Counted from the stretch's first letter, positions 27,001-42,000 are shown. The stretch: DNA of 64,000 nt from Endomychus coccineus (GCA_958510875.1 OY294067.1:59966039-60030038); one strand, 5' to 3'. Made by a program: numbers and translations. Notes: generated from the sequence alone by a model not told the origin.

Positions 27001-30000
27001 CAAATCTACTCATGATGGGCAGATGGAAAATTCTTTGAGCTGCTGCAAAAACAATAACCCGATCATATTAATAACTGTGCCCCCAGATAAAAACGATGCG
27101 GGCAATAACGCGGAAGAGTATACAATAGACCCTGAAATTTTTCACATCTTGCCAAGTACATCAGAAAAAGAAAATACACAAAATATGGACAATGGATCAA
27201 GTAGTAGCGTTGAAGAAAACACCACCACAACTAATAAAGAAGAAAATACACAATATTATGTGGACAGTGGATCAAGTAGCAGCGATAAAGAAAATACCAC
27301 CTCAACTAATGACGAAGAAAATATACAAAATATGGACAATGGATCAAGTAGCAGCGATGAAGAAAATACCACAACTAAAAAACGTAAAAGAAAACCTGTA
27401 AAACAGCTATGGGCAAGAGAGAAAAATAAGAAACTACGCGAAAGGGAAATCAAATATACTGGATTTAAAACAGATGGCGAAACAAAAAAATATACACAAA
27501 ATGCTCCTAAGCCGGAAAGGAAAATGGGATATCCTTGCGTTTCCAATCTTTGCAAAAAAAGTAAGCTGCGCTCTTGTCCAGACATTTCCGAAGAGAAAAG
27601 ACGACAGCTGTTTGAAAAGTTTTGGAAAATGACTTGGGATCAGCGCAAAGTTTTTGTGGTTAATAATGTAACACTCTCAAGTGTCAAAAGGAGATATACA
27701 AAAAACCAAAATTCATCAAGAAATTGTTCAATATTTTATAGTTTACCAATAGACGGTCTAAAGATGAATGTTTGCAAGAAATTGTTTCTGTCTACCCTAA
27801 GTCTAGGAGAATTTCGAATGAGCTCCTGGATTAAATCTGCTGAACATAGCATGCACAATTCGAAAGATTACAATAATATAGAAAATAGAGCTGTTCACCT
27901 AAGAGAAAAGAAAAATGGAGATAAGGAATTTTTAAGGCAGTTTTTTGATGAATTGCCTACACTGCCATCTCATTATTGCCGCCAAACATCATCTAGATTG
28001 TATTTGGATCAAACAGTGCCTTCCAAAACCGCTTTATATAATGAGTAGGTTTCAAAATGTAAGACTGAAAAGAAAAATTGTATGAGTCGAAGAACTTTTG
28101 ATGACTTGTTCGTAGAAAAAAACCTTGCTATTTATCAGTCTAAAAAAGATAGATGCGATCTTTGCTGCCAGTATGATGTCGGAAATTTAGAAGAAGAGCT
28201 TTTTACGAGACACATTGCTAAAAGAGCAAGGCAAGAAAAAGCGAAAGACATCGATTTAGCCGGAAATGAAGAGGCCGGGGTACTGATGATGGACTTACAA
28301 GCTGTAAAAGTATGTCCCAGTTTAAACGCAAGTGCTTTGTACCATAAAACAAAATTATGCTGTCACAATTTTACAATTATGAACATAAAAACGAAACACG
28401 TAATGTGTTATTGGTTCAGTGAGGTAGACAGTGATCTCTAAGCTTCAACGTTCGCTTCATTGGTGGTTGACTATATTTCAAGATTTACGGACAACAGCTT
28501 GCCAATTTTAATCTATAGTGATGGGTGCACCTATCAAAATAGAAATAATATAATGGCCAATGCTCTTCTTTTCATATCTGTTACGAGGAATCAAACTATT
28601 GTACAGAAGTACTTAGAACGTGGGCACACACAAATGCAGTGCGATTCTCTTCACAGCAGAATTGAAGCTAAAATAAAAGAAACCAGAGAGATTTTTCTTC
28701 CTTCCGCGTATTTGTCCATTAGTCGACAGGCTCGAAGGAATCCCTTTCCGTACTGTATCGAATGGGTAAATTATGACTTTTTTCGAGATTTCTCTCAAAA
28801 AGGATATCAGATGTATGGGAGCATTAGACCAGGAAAGAAAAATGTAACAGATATTCGAGCCATTAAATATTCTCCTGATGAAAAAATCTTGTTTAAACTT
28901 AACTTTGACGATTCTTGGACAGAGCTACCCCAGCGGCGATGTCGGAAAGAAGTTTGTCGTGATTGGCCACAACTGAATCTAGAAAATAAAAAAATAAAAG
29001 CCCAAAAATATAAGCACCTACAGGAGCTTAAATCAGTTACTCCTGCCGATTGTCACCACTTTTATGATAACTTAAGCCATATCTAGTTGTATTATATCAA
29101 ACGTTTAGTTTTCTTTTGTATTTTTCCACATTATTAAAAAATAAAGTTACAGTCAAGCCACACTTTGTTCTTATTTTTGTAGAATCAATAGCTCGTAACC
29201 CACCTGGAATACCAAAATGGGTTTTCATATATTTTTTTTTATTTCAGAAATATGCGTAATTAAATTTTAGTCCTATATCCATGTTTTATTGGTTGAAATA
29301 GATTACAGGTTCAAGTGTAGTTAGTTTTTTTGCTCTCCTGCACAAACAACCATATGTGGGTTACGAGCTATTGCATCTTAAGCGACGATATGCTATTTGA
29401 AGAAGTTCTTTTTTTCTATTAATTCATATCTTCTAAGCACGTGGAGCAATGGTGCGCACCAATGCGCACGACTCCCCCATATACAGTTACATAGCAAGAG
29501 CCATTCACAAAGCTGAGATTGTCTCATATACCCTGCAGATCTGCAAAATGTATTAGACGCCATAAAGAATGATGGCAGGAAAATGAGAGAAGTTTCAATG
29601 TTCCTGAATAAACTTGAGGGAAATACTGTTAGATTGCACGGGCGCGGATAGTGTTAGAGATGACAAATGCGATTACTGCAAATTTCAAGTACAAAATATT
29701 AAAATGCAAAGCTCATTTCATGAAAATGCTCATTTCAATGCAACATATCGAATCAAAGAGTTCAGGTCGGAAAATGCAATTACAATAATTTATTGGCGGA
29801 ATTTGTAGGGTTGCTTGTGTTATGTTTACAAGTATGGGAAATTTTTGTTCCATTATTTCTCCAGAATATGAAACAAAATGGTGGTGGTGTTTATTTGAAA
29901 TCATTATAGTGCGTTCTCTATCGAGAAATTGACGATAAAATAGCATTAATGTAGAGGAGGGGCGTTGGTCAAAATCCACTGTTATGCAATTGGAAACATG

Positions 30001-33000
30001 AAAATCCTTGGCTTTCGGATGGATTCCGCGTCACAATAACACAACTTGATGCCGACGTTTCGCCAACCATTACAAATGGCATCTTCAGGGCAGGCTTGAA
30101 ACTTTCAAGATTTATTCTACTATTCAAGATAATTGGAAACAAGTACATTTACTCTTGGAACTCAATTCAACATACAAACAAAAATAATAAATTATCGAAC
30201 AAAAAAATGGTTTCAAACAAATTAGTGAGTTGAATAGATTTTAGTTCCTAACAATACGAAAAGATTGGAAAAGAACAGTTTCGTCTCAAATATTTATTTA
30301 TTCAATCATTTCATCATCATTCGGGTAACATGATATAATTGCAGAAATGACTTGAATTAGTGGAATAGCATTTCTAAGAGAGCTTTTGAATTTATTTTCA
30401 AGGTTCGAACTATTGGTAGAACATTAATGATGAAAATTATAAAATAAATTAAATAATAGTGAAAAAATTAATTCTGATTCAATTTACTGAATATTTACAG
30501 TTTATTTTTCTCATTCCAGATTAACTCCAGCGTATCTGGTCGTTATAGGATTTTATTGCTCATTTCTTCCACGAATAGGAAGTGGTCCCCTCTGGGATTC
30601 GAAAGTATCATTAGAACAAGAACGATGTATGAAATCTTGGTGGACAAATATACTCTATATTAATAATTACGTTTCTTTAAATGATTTGGTAGGTAATTGA
30701 ACTTTGTATTAGAGTTAGTTTCATAAACTAGGATAAAATGGTAACGGCGTAAAACATGAAATTTCATTTTCGATCTGAAATGTAACATTCAGATTTACAG
30801 TTTAGCTTAAATTCTAGGCCATATAAGCGATGTCAGCCTTGGGACCTAACATAATCTTGCGTATATATGTCTTAAGCTACGTTTACATTTGGTAAGTTCA
30901 CAGGCGGAAAGTACTTGCCAGCACTAAACTTGCCGTGTGCAAACCGCCGTAATGTGAACTTGCTACTTGTCTTCAAATGATTTGCCGAAGTTGAAGAACC
31001 AACCGGCTTCTTTATTTACAGACTTTCCGTACGTTATTATAAAATGTGGAATGGAAATCAGGTAATTGCATCCTTGAACATCAGTGGTCTGAATAATCAG
31101 ACTTTCTCGATTGGTATTTGTATTGGTTGAAATGGTAGTGGACTTAAAGTTCAGTGCACTTAGTCAAAGACCCTTGTACACTATCCCCTACTATGTTTTT
31201 CAGGAGGTATTTGGATACCCCGCTGCTCGATTTATCTTACCATAGCCGAGCAGCTTATTCGCACATCTGTAGATGACAAGCATCTCGGCTTGGAAGACTG
31301 TGTTGAGATCCCCCATTCGCACGGATTACCACCTATATATCTAGGACAGCAAAAGCCAGCTCCGACTCTTGTGTTTGTTCTAGACCCATCCGTATATCAA
31401 ATTGTGCCGTGCTTAGGCGTGCGGCCAATTTCCCATTCCTTCCTCGACGGGATGACGACCCTGAAATGCTGCTCCGCGAACCACAAGACTTTGATTTTGT
31501 CTTGAGATTCTAGTCGCAGTCTTTTAGGCTGCCCCCTAAATAGACGGGCTTGGCCTGCACATCATCTCTTTAGGAAGGCATTGCAGCTGAGGTTGTAGAC
31601 TGCTTCCTCGTGGATGTAATGCTTTTGAGGAAGAGTTCCTGTATCCTGTTCAGAAGTTTCTGGGTTGTAACTAGTTCGTTTCTTTTCCACCATACGAGGA
31701 CTGCATAACTGAGTCTTGGAATAATAATAGCTAAGTGATCCAGCTGCCTAGGCTCATGCCAATTGCTCTCTTACACTACCAAAAGATTATCATAGAATTT
31801 TGGCACCTAGTCTCCAGTTGCTTCTACCAGAGTAGTTTTTTGTCCAGGGTGATTCCCAGATATTTCACCGTCTCGGAAAACTCAACCATCTTCATCAGAG
31901 GCTCAATTTTGTACCTTCTGGAGAAGATGATAATGGTAGTTTTCTCCGATTGAATGAAGAGTTTATTGTTAATCGATACGGTAAATTGTAGATCTTTAAT
32001 AAACTGCCTTATCTGAGGACCATCAAATATTCCAGCTTTCAGTTTTTCCATGCTAATCGCAGAAAATCAACTTGACAAGTATTCATAAATTGCTTTATAA
32101 CACCTAATTCTATATATAAGATGAGTTGATGCAAGGTACGTTGATAGTGTTTTGTATTCCATGGCATTTTTTAAAGGCCAATTTTTATTAGCCCAGTGCT
32201 CTGCTGTCCAACAGACATAAAAATCAAGAATTTATTATTTTTCTGATGGAAAAAACGTAGCACATTATTATCTGTTTCACTATAAAATATAATATCAGGT
32301 TGTGGCTAAAGCAGATCATTTTCATTTAATCTGGAGACAAGCAGTTCGGAAGACTCCTTTGAGAGGTTCAGGTAGGTATCTAATGAGATCATTCATTTCT
32401 GGTTGATTGAAACGTTGGGGACTTGGTGAACCGCTTTAAAATCACTATCGTTTTCTGATTGAGACGTTGAGGTTTCCTAATCATCTTCTGGGAGTTTAGG
32501 CAGACTGTTGAATGGAACGGGTATTTCTTCAAAATGCATTAGATACAGGTCTCTTTGCTGAATCTAGATCAGGATTTGTCCATTTGTGTCTATTGTTACC
32601 TTTTTGTTAAGTTTGTTGGTTCCCTCCAAACTTTAGACACTTCCTCTTTCCAATTGTCCACTGTTGCAAATGTTCAATGCATGTTTAACATAACAAATAT
32701 GGAGCCTGGTCTTCAAGTGGGCGTCAATATAGGCCAAATAAGCCCTTTCCACAAAGTCAGAAATACGTGTTCTACTTTTTTGCAATGTGCATTCGCCACA
32801 TACGGATAAAAACGTGCGGATGGTTCAAACAGCTTACGTCTGCTTATGGGTGCTATGGTTTGAATCAAATGTTTTAATACTAAGAAACGCCGAACATGTA
32901 GGTATACAAAATGAAAACGTAGCTTTACCTACGAAAACTCAGTAGTGCCCTGAAATATGGCCGACGTATGCATTAGTTCGTGGGTGTTACGCATGGTATG

Positions 33001-36000
33001 GTAAGGTCGGGTTTTACGGACATGGGTAATACCAAGTAACTCAGACTGGCTAATTTGATTCTAATTTCAGGTACGAAATTTTTAATTTTGCCCTCTAAAG
33101 GTATCTGGTTTTGGTGTTATCAAAACTAAAATCAATTAACTTGTACGTCAGTAACTAGTGCTACCATGAAAAATCTTTTACTTTTCAGGCACAAAGACAA
33201 TACATTTCATTCATTTTGTCGTGCAGTGATTGTCATTCAGTGCAAGCTTCTAAAAGCTTATACTAAAGTATAATAATTATTGGTGTATTCTTCTAGTGTA
33301 TGTTCCAAGCATGGTATTTAGCAGTTGATTTTCAAATGTACATCGTCGGATGTTTCCTAATATATGTGATATGGAGATGGAAACGGATGGGACAAGCAAT
33401 ATTAGCTTCGTGTATTTTCATAACAATTGCAATTCCTATTTGGGTTACACATCACGGAAGATTAGATGCGACTTTGATGTTTTATGATCCGTGAGTAGAC
33501 TAATAAACTATGAAAGAGTTCACACTGTGGATACACTATAACACTATAGGTAATAAATAATCACCCTTATCTACTAAAAATACTATTAAAGTACTGATGA
33601 TCTTTCCGCTAACAAGTACACTAAGTAGTGTACTAAGTAGCCGAAAGGTCCTCAGTATTTTAATAGTATTTTTAGTGGATAATGGTGATTATTTCTTACG
33701 TGAAGACTATTTTATAAATAATCATATTTAAAGTAACATTTCAGTGAAGTGGAGGATCTGGCTAACAATTTTTATTTCACCAATGTCTATATCAAAAGCC
33801 ACATGAGGGGAAGTTCATATTGTTTTGGAATCGTTTTTGGATATATTTCTTATAATCTACGGACTTCTGGGTGAGCAGCATTTTGTTTCAACTTCAATCA
33901 TTGATAATTTGGCATTAGTATTCATCTAGAACTTAACGAGCTATACCAAATTAGTTTTCCTCAAAAATAACAATATAAAAACAGCGTTTGCTGAATTCCG
34001 AAAAGTATTATATAAATATTACATATAATAATGATTATTAACCCTGGTATTAATTATAAGTAGATTCTTGGGAAATAGGTCACATTAACTCATACGTCTA
34101 AAAGATTTTCGTCTCACGACCATCATCATAAGACGTTTGAAAACTCGACTCAACTGAAGCGCGGGATTTCTTAAACTAATTTTATTGACCGCCTTTCTCG
34201 GGAAAAGATAAGTTTTCTTGTTAAACGGAAAATTTGAACCGGGATGGGTGGTTCAGAGTTGTATATTTCCCGTTGAATGAAATCTGACAGATATGAATGG
34301 ATTGATTCCTCACCAGTAAAACGCAGATGTTCATATATATATACAGTTTATTAAATGAAATGAGTAATTCTAGAAAATATATGTACAAAAGAAAATAAAT
34401 ATTTACACCTAGTCTAATTAAACAACAACTTCAATAAATCAATTTAAATAATTAAGTCAAGTATTTGATCTAGTCGAGAGTAGTTTACAACAATTAAACA
34501 ATCGGGAGATTTAGAATATAATTCAAATAAGAATGTCTTTTCGCGTGATACAGTTGTTTACCTCGAACAGATGGTCTTCGAAAAAAAAACTTAAACGCCA
34601 AGTGATGTATGTTTGGAACGTTGACCCGTAATAAGAAACTAGCAGAAATAAGTTAGGAGTTAGTCAGTATCTGGGGCACTGTCGACACAGATGATTCTAT
34701 TTATTTCGAATCATGGAAATTCACGTGTTCGCTAATAATATTCGAGTTCTTTAATAATCGGGTCAATTCCTCAACACAAATAATAAATTATTTGGTTTTC
34801 GGCACGGGACGTCAGTAGGCCAGTGATTTATTCTCCTCAATGCAAATAATAAATTAATTGGTTTTCGGTACATGAAATCCTGTAGGCAAGCGGTCTATTT
34901 TTCCTCAACACAAATAATACATTATTTGGTTTTCGGTACAGGAGATCAGTAGACGACCAGTGGTTTATTTTTGCTCACCACAAATAATAAATTATTTGGT
35001 TTTCGGTACAGTAAGTCGAAAGGAATGTGATGTATTTTTCCTCAACACAAATAATAACTTATTTGGTTTTCGGTAAGTGAAGTTAGTACTGGAGTTAGTT
35101 GCACGATATTCACCTTCGGACTTGGTTAAAGTATATGAGTGGATCCTACGGAGCGCGGATGGAGTTTATAATGAAAAATAAATTCTCGGAAATTAACGGA
35201 GTTGAATTAATTAAACGGTCGGTAATAATGTATCTGAATCGTAGTGACTTAGCGGTCGGACGGCTGATTCTTCAATCCCCTTCGTGTGAAATCCGTTCTC
35301 CTTTTATACTGGTTTTTGGGTCAAAAGAAATAAAACGTCAGAGGTGGTCTGAGATTCTGGCAATCAGCGGTGAATTGAATAAAAACTTTCTTATCTGATA
35401 GTAGCTTCAACTTTTTCTACATATAACCTACAAAACTTTGATGCGTTAGAATCTCAGCCTCGTCGGTGTTAATTTCTTTTCAAACAGAGGAGTACAGTGA
35501 TTCATAAGTAACGAGGGCACTTCGTTATAGCACTAAGCGTCTTTATCTCATTAATTTCAATTAAAAATGTCTACGTCGCAACAGCGAACATAAAACAAAT
35601 AATTGAAATTGTAACACATTAATGTCTAAAATATATGAATATGTATAAGAAAACCATACTAAACAGTATTTTTTGTTTCTATAGCAAAAGACGTCATATC
35701 ACGAGGATGAGGCAAACATGTATGACTAAGATAGAAAAAGGCTTTGCTATACCAATATTATCGATTTATTGTATCACCTGTCTTCATATACACAATTAAT
35801 TAAATTTGTATACATTTGACACAATGATTGTACATCCTTTAGGCTTTATAAAACGGAAAATTTAGAGTTGAAATTTTGCATTATTAGAGTGAAGGTCTAA
35901 AATTAAATACCCTTCATTTGGCAAAGAAGAAACTGCTCTTCCACCAGGACAACGTACCGGCGCATAGGTCCGCAGTCGCAATGGCAAAATTACATGAATT

Positions 36001-39000
36001 GCGCTACGAATTGGTTCGTCATCCACCATATTCTCCAGATTTGGCCCCCTGCGATTTTTATCTGTTTCCAAACATGAAGAAATGGCTCGGTGGAAAGAGA
36101 TTTGGCTCCAACGATGACATCACTGAAACAAACGCCTGTTTTGAAGGATTGCCGAAATTGTATTATTTGGAGGGGATCAGAAAATTAGAAGAACGTTGGA
36201 CGAAGTGTATCGGGCTACAAGGAGATTATGTTGAGAAATAAAATAAGTTTTGACCAAATAAATCATTTCTTGTGTCATTGTTCAGGGACTTTTCACCTTG
36301 CCCTCGTACATATTCATATATTTTGGACATTAATGTGTTACAATTTCAACTATTCGTTGTATGGACGTTGACATTTTTAAATGAAATTAATGCGATAAAG
36401 ACGCTTAGTGCTTAGTACAATTATTTTAAGAAATCCCGAGCTTTAGTTGATGTTAATTAGTTTTCAAATGACTTCTGATGATGGTCGTGAAACCGACACG
36501 TACATAACGATGAAAATATAGTAGACATAATTGTTAATAAACATAATAGATTGGGAAGTACGAGTAGAATGGGCTAGATATAAGATAGGGTTGAAATTAA
36601 AAATTTTGATAGTAAAGTTAGGAAAAATCGATAAATTTAAACTAGTTTGATAGATGTTTTAATATTTCGTTGTCCACCAGAACTGGAGACACGATAAGTG
36701 TAACAATTCTTCGAATTAGGAGGTCATTTCAAAGAACTAATTAATAAGCGCGAAACAGGCTAAAAATGTTGGCTCGCCATATTTTACAATTATTGGAAGC
36801 CACTTAGTTAAGTTATATTTACTAGAATGTCATCAAGCAGTATTTGCAAATATTATATTGTTTTTCAGTTAGATAAACTATTTAATAGAACATAGGCATC
36901 ATGATAATAATCGATATAATATAATACGCAAATATTGTTGTCATCTTTGAAAACAATAATTTTGGCAATTTTCAGCGCCTAATATAAAATGTTCAGCTCA
37001 GTACACAATATTTGATAATTGGGTCAAAAATAGCTTCTTTGAGGCAATAATTACTAATACTATTAAATCGGCCATAGTGACTTATTTGCCAATTGTTTTT
37101 TAGACAGTACAATCGATAATCAATAAATTGACACCAACTATAGAAGTACTCACAAAACGAGCATAATATTACTTTTATTTCTGACCAAGATATTATAAGC
37201 TTATATCGTCATAGTTACGCTATCAATAATGAGGGTCATAACTCCCTTGGGACATTATAGATTCTATAATTCCCTCTACCTTTCACAAGTAAAAATAAAA
37301 TAAGAAATGCAAATATATATTTAGAAATCTGATGACATCGTTAGGAGATAAAACAGCGGACTTTTTCGGCTTATAACTCTTACTCTTCCGTTTCAAAAAA
37401 GCCTCTAGTTCATTGAACTTGGTGATATCTCGTTTCTCATGTATAGTCACCATCGATTTTAGCATTGACCATTTAGTCCATAAAGAATTCGGGCTATACG
37501 TTTCTGACTGCAACGAATAAACACAATTACTACCAAATCTACCGAAAAACATAGAAAATTCCTTACCAGTTCTTGAAAATATGCCAGAAATACAGTTTCA
37601 GTGGCATCTTTTGGCATAACATTTTTCCGTGTCAGCCATTCCAGATATATTTTATACACGGCTTCACTTATCGATGGAAATAATGATTCTCTTGCTTTTT
37701 CAGCATTTTTCAAAATATCCTCCATTATATAGAAAACACGTTTTTAACGCAAACACAACTTGATAATAAAGCTTTGTTTGTAAACAAGTAACAAAGCAAC
37801 AACCTAGCAACAACAAAACTCCTATAATCAACGGTACCTGATTCAAATATAGCGGGAAGGTAATGAATTGGTGCATTTATTCCGTTTTAAAAATGAACAA
37901 AACTTTATTGAAATCGGTCAGAAATAAAATTATCTATGTACCACGGGAATTAATGAGCCTTAATAACCTCAGGCAATTGCTGTCCCTCGGGCTAGCGGCC
38001 CTCGGGACGCAAACTTTGCCATCGGTAATTAAGGCCATTATAATTCCCTTGATACATAAATAACTATTGCATTTGTCATGTTGTTGCCCATTTGGTCATG
38101 TCTGCTGTTCTGCCAATTTCAGTAATAGGTAGATTTTTTGATGGCAATTTAGAAACGGCAGAAGGTTCCATTACGAACCAGTGGCGGCTCGTGAACTTTT
38201 TAAGAGAGGAGGCTGGACATAAAACGTTTTATTAATAATAATTAATTTAACCTTTGCGCGGCGACCATACCAGCTACTTCAGTGACAAAATTAATTATTA
38301 CCCAGCAAGAACCAACGTGGAGGTATAGAGTTTCTCTTGGCAAAACATTTTTTTTGTTCGTTTTTTGTTTTTTATTTTTTTTTGGATTTTTAATATTTTT
38401 TCTTTTTTTTTGGAATTTATCATATTTTGTTTTTTTTAATTAATTTCATCAACTTTTTCAATATATTAACGGAATTCTACGGTCTTTAGTTTGCGAAAAA
38501 TGATCAATAATACTATCATAAAATGTATCATTTTGTTTTAAGTGTTTTACTAAATCTTTTTCAATAGATAATAAACTAACGTTGTGTAAACGATTTTGGC
38601 TCATTGTATTTCGCATGTAAGTTGTAATTCGTTTGAGAATAGAAAATGATCTCTCCACCGATGCCGGCGAGACAGGAATGGTGACTGTCAAACAAAGTAG
38701 TTTATAAAACTGAGGGAAAACTTGTTGAAAATCATTGTCTATCATATATTTTAACATATGGGTGTGACTGTCGTACTGGCCTAAAATATCTTTATCCGAT
38801 TATACAACGCATAATTCATTGTGCAGTACTATTTTATCGAAATATTTATATTTTAGAACTAAGTTATCTAAAAGTGTATTGGGAAACTCTTTTGAAAAAG
38901 ATTCGAAACTGATTTTATTTTTGTTTGGAAACCGTTTAAATGTCCCGCCATTACAGATGCGCCGTCGTAAGTCTGAGGAATTGATTTATTCGCAAAATCA

Positions 39001-42000
39001 AATCGTTGAAATGTTTCCCTTAAAAAATAAATAAATTGAACGCTGTTCTTCTCGAACTAACATCGTAAAACCCTTAAAATCTTTCCACTAGTTGTCCATT
39101 TTTTACAATTAATAATTCACCGAACAGACCAATTCTAATCTAACCTCACTTCTTACTTCGCGTGGCGTCACTTAACAATTATACCCGCATAAAACAAAAC
39201 AAGCACCGACTGTACTGAACTTAAAAGCGGGCGGCAGGCTAGCCTATTGAGAGTGTTGCCATTTCAGCTATGTTTTACGGTATTTAGCAATTGGACCGGT
39301 CGGAAAAACGGCAACTGGGTTGAGCAACACGTGTTTACAGTTTAGGGTTTGAGATATATAGAGTCTAGCCTCAGGGCACTGTTGCCAGATTAAAGATAAC
39401 TACTGAGAACGGGGAATTAATAGTAAAATTCAAGAAATTATTAGAGGAACAGGAAATAAAATGAAGAATGATCAACAAGATGAATTGGTGAGGAGGCTGA
39501 GCCTCCTTAGCCTCCTTCGAGGAGCCGCCACTGTTACGAACTGAGTTTTACTTTAAACATTTGGTTGTAAAAAACGAACGGTCTGGCACCCCGACTTAAA
39601 CACGATCTAGGCTAGGCTATGTAACAAGCATGCTGCGCGAACGGTAATAGTGAAAGAACGGCTTGAATCAGTGTTTTTAAGCTATTGCATATAGCTTTTA
39701 TCGCGGGCTTTAAGCGCGGCGACCGAATCAAGAAATTCCGTAACGAAAAATAATGTAAGACCCAAACACCTAACATGTGTCAAATTAATTAATTAATTTG
39801 AAGTTTCTAAAAGTGAGAAATTTCGCTATTTTATACGATTGTTATAACACTCTAGCGCTTTAGACTCCGGGATTTTCACGTGGCCTATCGAAATTAGAAG
39901 GTTCGAATTATCTAAAAACATAATTGCATGAACTCCAGACGTCCTATGTAATTAGCTACGAACGAAATCATTTTGACATATGCCTCTAGGAGCTCGCTAC
40001 GCGTCAGTTAGAGCAGAGTCAGTCAGCAGAGACCTGAGAGTACCTGTTTCTATTAAGCTATTGCATATATTGCATATAGCTTTTATCGCGGGCTTTGAGC
40101 GCGGCGACCGAATCAAGAAATTCCGTAACGAAAAATAACAGGAACTCGTTTATGTTGCGCTTTCTCGGGTGACTGATATTGAAAAATTGTATATCACGAC
40201 AAAAAACGATAATTCTACATTCAAGTTTTATAATAATCGAAGGCAAGCTGCATCGAATGCATCTTTGTTGCAAGAATTCAAAAGACTGCCTTTAAATAGT
40301 GTTCAGACGACAGCTCAAAGTGTCTTAGATTTCCTTAGTAATGGAAATGGCATTTCAATAATGACTTTCAATTGCCAAAGTCTAAATAGTCACAAATACG
40401 ATTTACAAGATTCAGTTACGAGACAAACAAATGTGTTACTTCTTACCGAATCTTGCATGGCGCATGATAATCCGATTGAAATACCTAATTTCAATTGTAT
40501 TGTTCAATTCAAATGAGATACTGTTCCAAAAGGTGGGGTAGCTATTTACCAAAATAATAATAATGTAACTAATATTATGACTCCGAATATTGAAATAAAT
40601 ATTGCACACGTTAGCGATGTTAATGTTAGGCGCTCATTTGTTGGAGATATTTGTGCGTGCTTATGCAAACTAAGAAATGGCCTACACATAGTCATGGTGG
40701 CAATTTACATTTCTCCGAATCCAAAATTGGACGAGGTAGAGTATTTTATTCATCGCACTTTACTGAAGTACACTGAAGAAGGGTCGAAAATACTTGGTAC
40801 AAATGATAATAAATTTCCACTTATCTTGGCTGGCGATTTCAACATCAACTTCGCTGATAAAAAATCAGAGCGGTTGACAACTTTTCTTTCGGAAAAATTG
40901 AATTTGAAAATGAATAACGATCCACAAGAATCCACAACAAAATAAGGGGCCACCATTGACGCGGTATTTTCCAGATATTTAGAGGATATCAAGTAGTCTC
41001 AAACTTATGTTTCTTATTTCAGTTACCATAAACCTATAGTTTCAATGATAACAAATTCCTGAATAACCTACATGTATTGTAAGATAATTAAAATATTTTA
41101 AACGATATTAACTTCTCATTTATTCAATAAAAGAAAAAAATTTGTTTTCTTATCGGTCACCACGCTCAAAAAGTGTAACTTGAATTAATATCAAAGAAAA
41201 AAAAATAGTGCATAAATTAAAAATAAATAAATAATTATAATTGCATACGTTGAGAAAAAATGCTTTGCAATAGCTTCACCGCGGCAGTCCCCGAGTGCCA
41301 CACGTTTTTTTCTTGTACTATTAAATCAAGTCTCGACTTATCCATTTTTTGTGCATTTTCTTGAATCAGTTGTACTTTCTATACTTTAAATTCAATGCTT
41401 CTAATTTTTACAGGTCTAAAATAAATGTATACGTTTTGTGGCTGTTATGGGTAGTAGCAGCAGTATTTGGTGTCACATCCATGTTTTCGATAGTTATATT
41501 TTATCAACCAGATTATGTGTATAATGTTACAGAAGCGGCAATATATGCTTCATTTCACCGAATTGGATGGAGCATAGCAATTGGTTGTGTAATTACGATG
41601 TGTATTACGGATAATGCAAGTAAGTCTAATTATATTAGTTCGCCTAAATAGAATGTGAATGAAATTAGATAGACGAATTACATGGATAAGCCTCGTTTTT
41701 GTTGTGGACCCAAAACATTATGAGTCATGGATAAGTCAGGCGTCAACTACGTGGCGATTGTCAATTTTTTTCAAGTTTGCATTAAGCTATGAGACTGCTT
41801 CATTCCGTGAACGCTTACGGTTACATCAAGGAAATGTTGGAGTTGCGCTACCATATCGATATCGCATTCAACGTTCATACAATAGATCAATTGTGGGAGA
41901 TCACTGGTAGAATGAATATTCTAAAAAGTAAGTTTTTTATGAACATAGAATATGCTTTCTGTAGACTGTCTTATGTTGACACAGTCACGTACAGTTCGAG

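Noticed and set aside
27192..27585. Extra open frames overlapping the transposase on both strands
   Set aside because: They arise from the repetitive Ser/Glu-coding region of the real transposase frame.
35099..35398. Open frame of 99 codons after the 67-bp array
   Set aside because: No recognisable domain, no splice support and no related copy in the window; probably chance.
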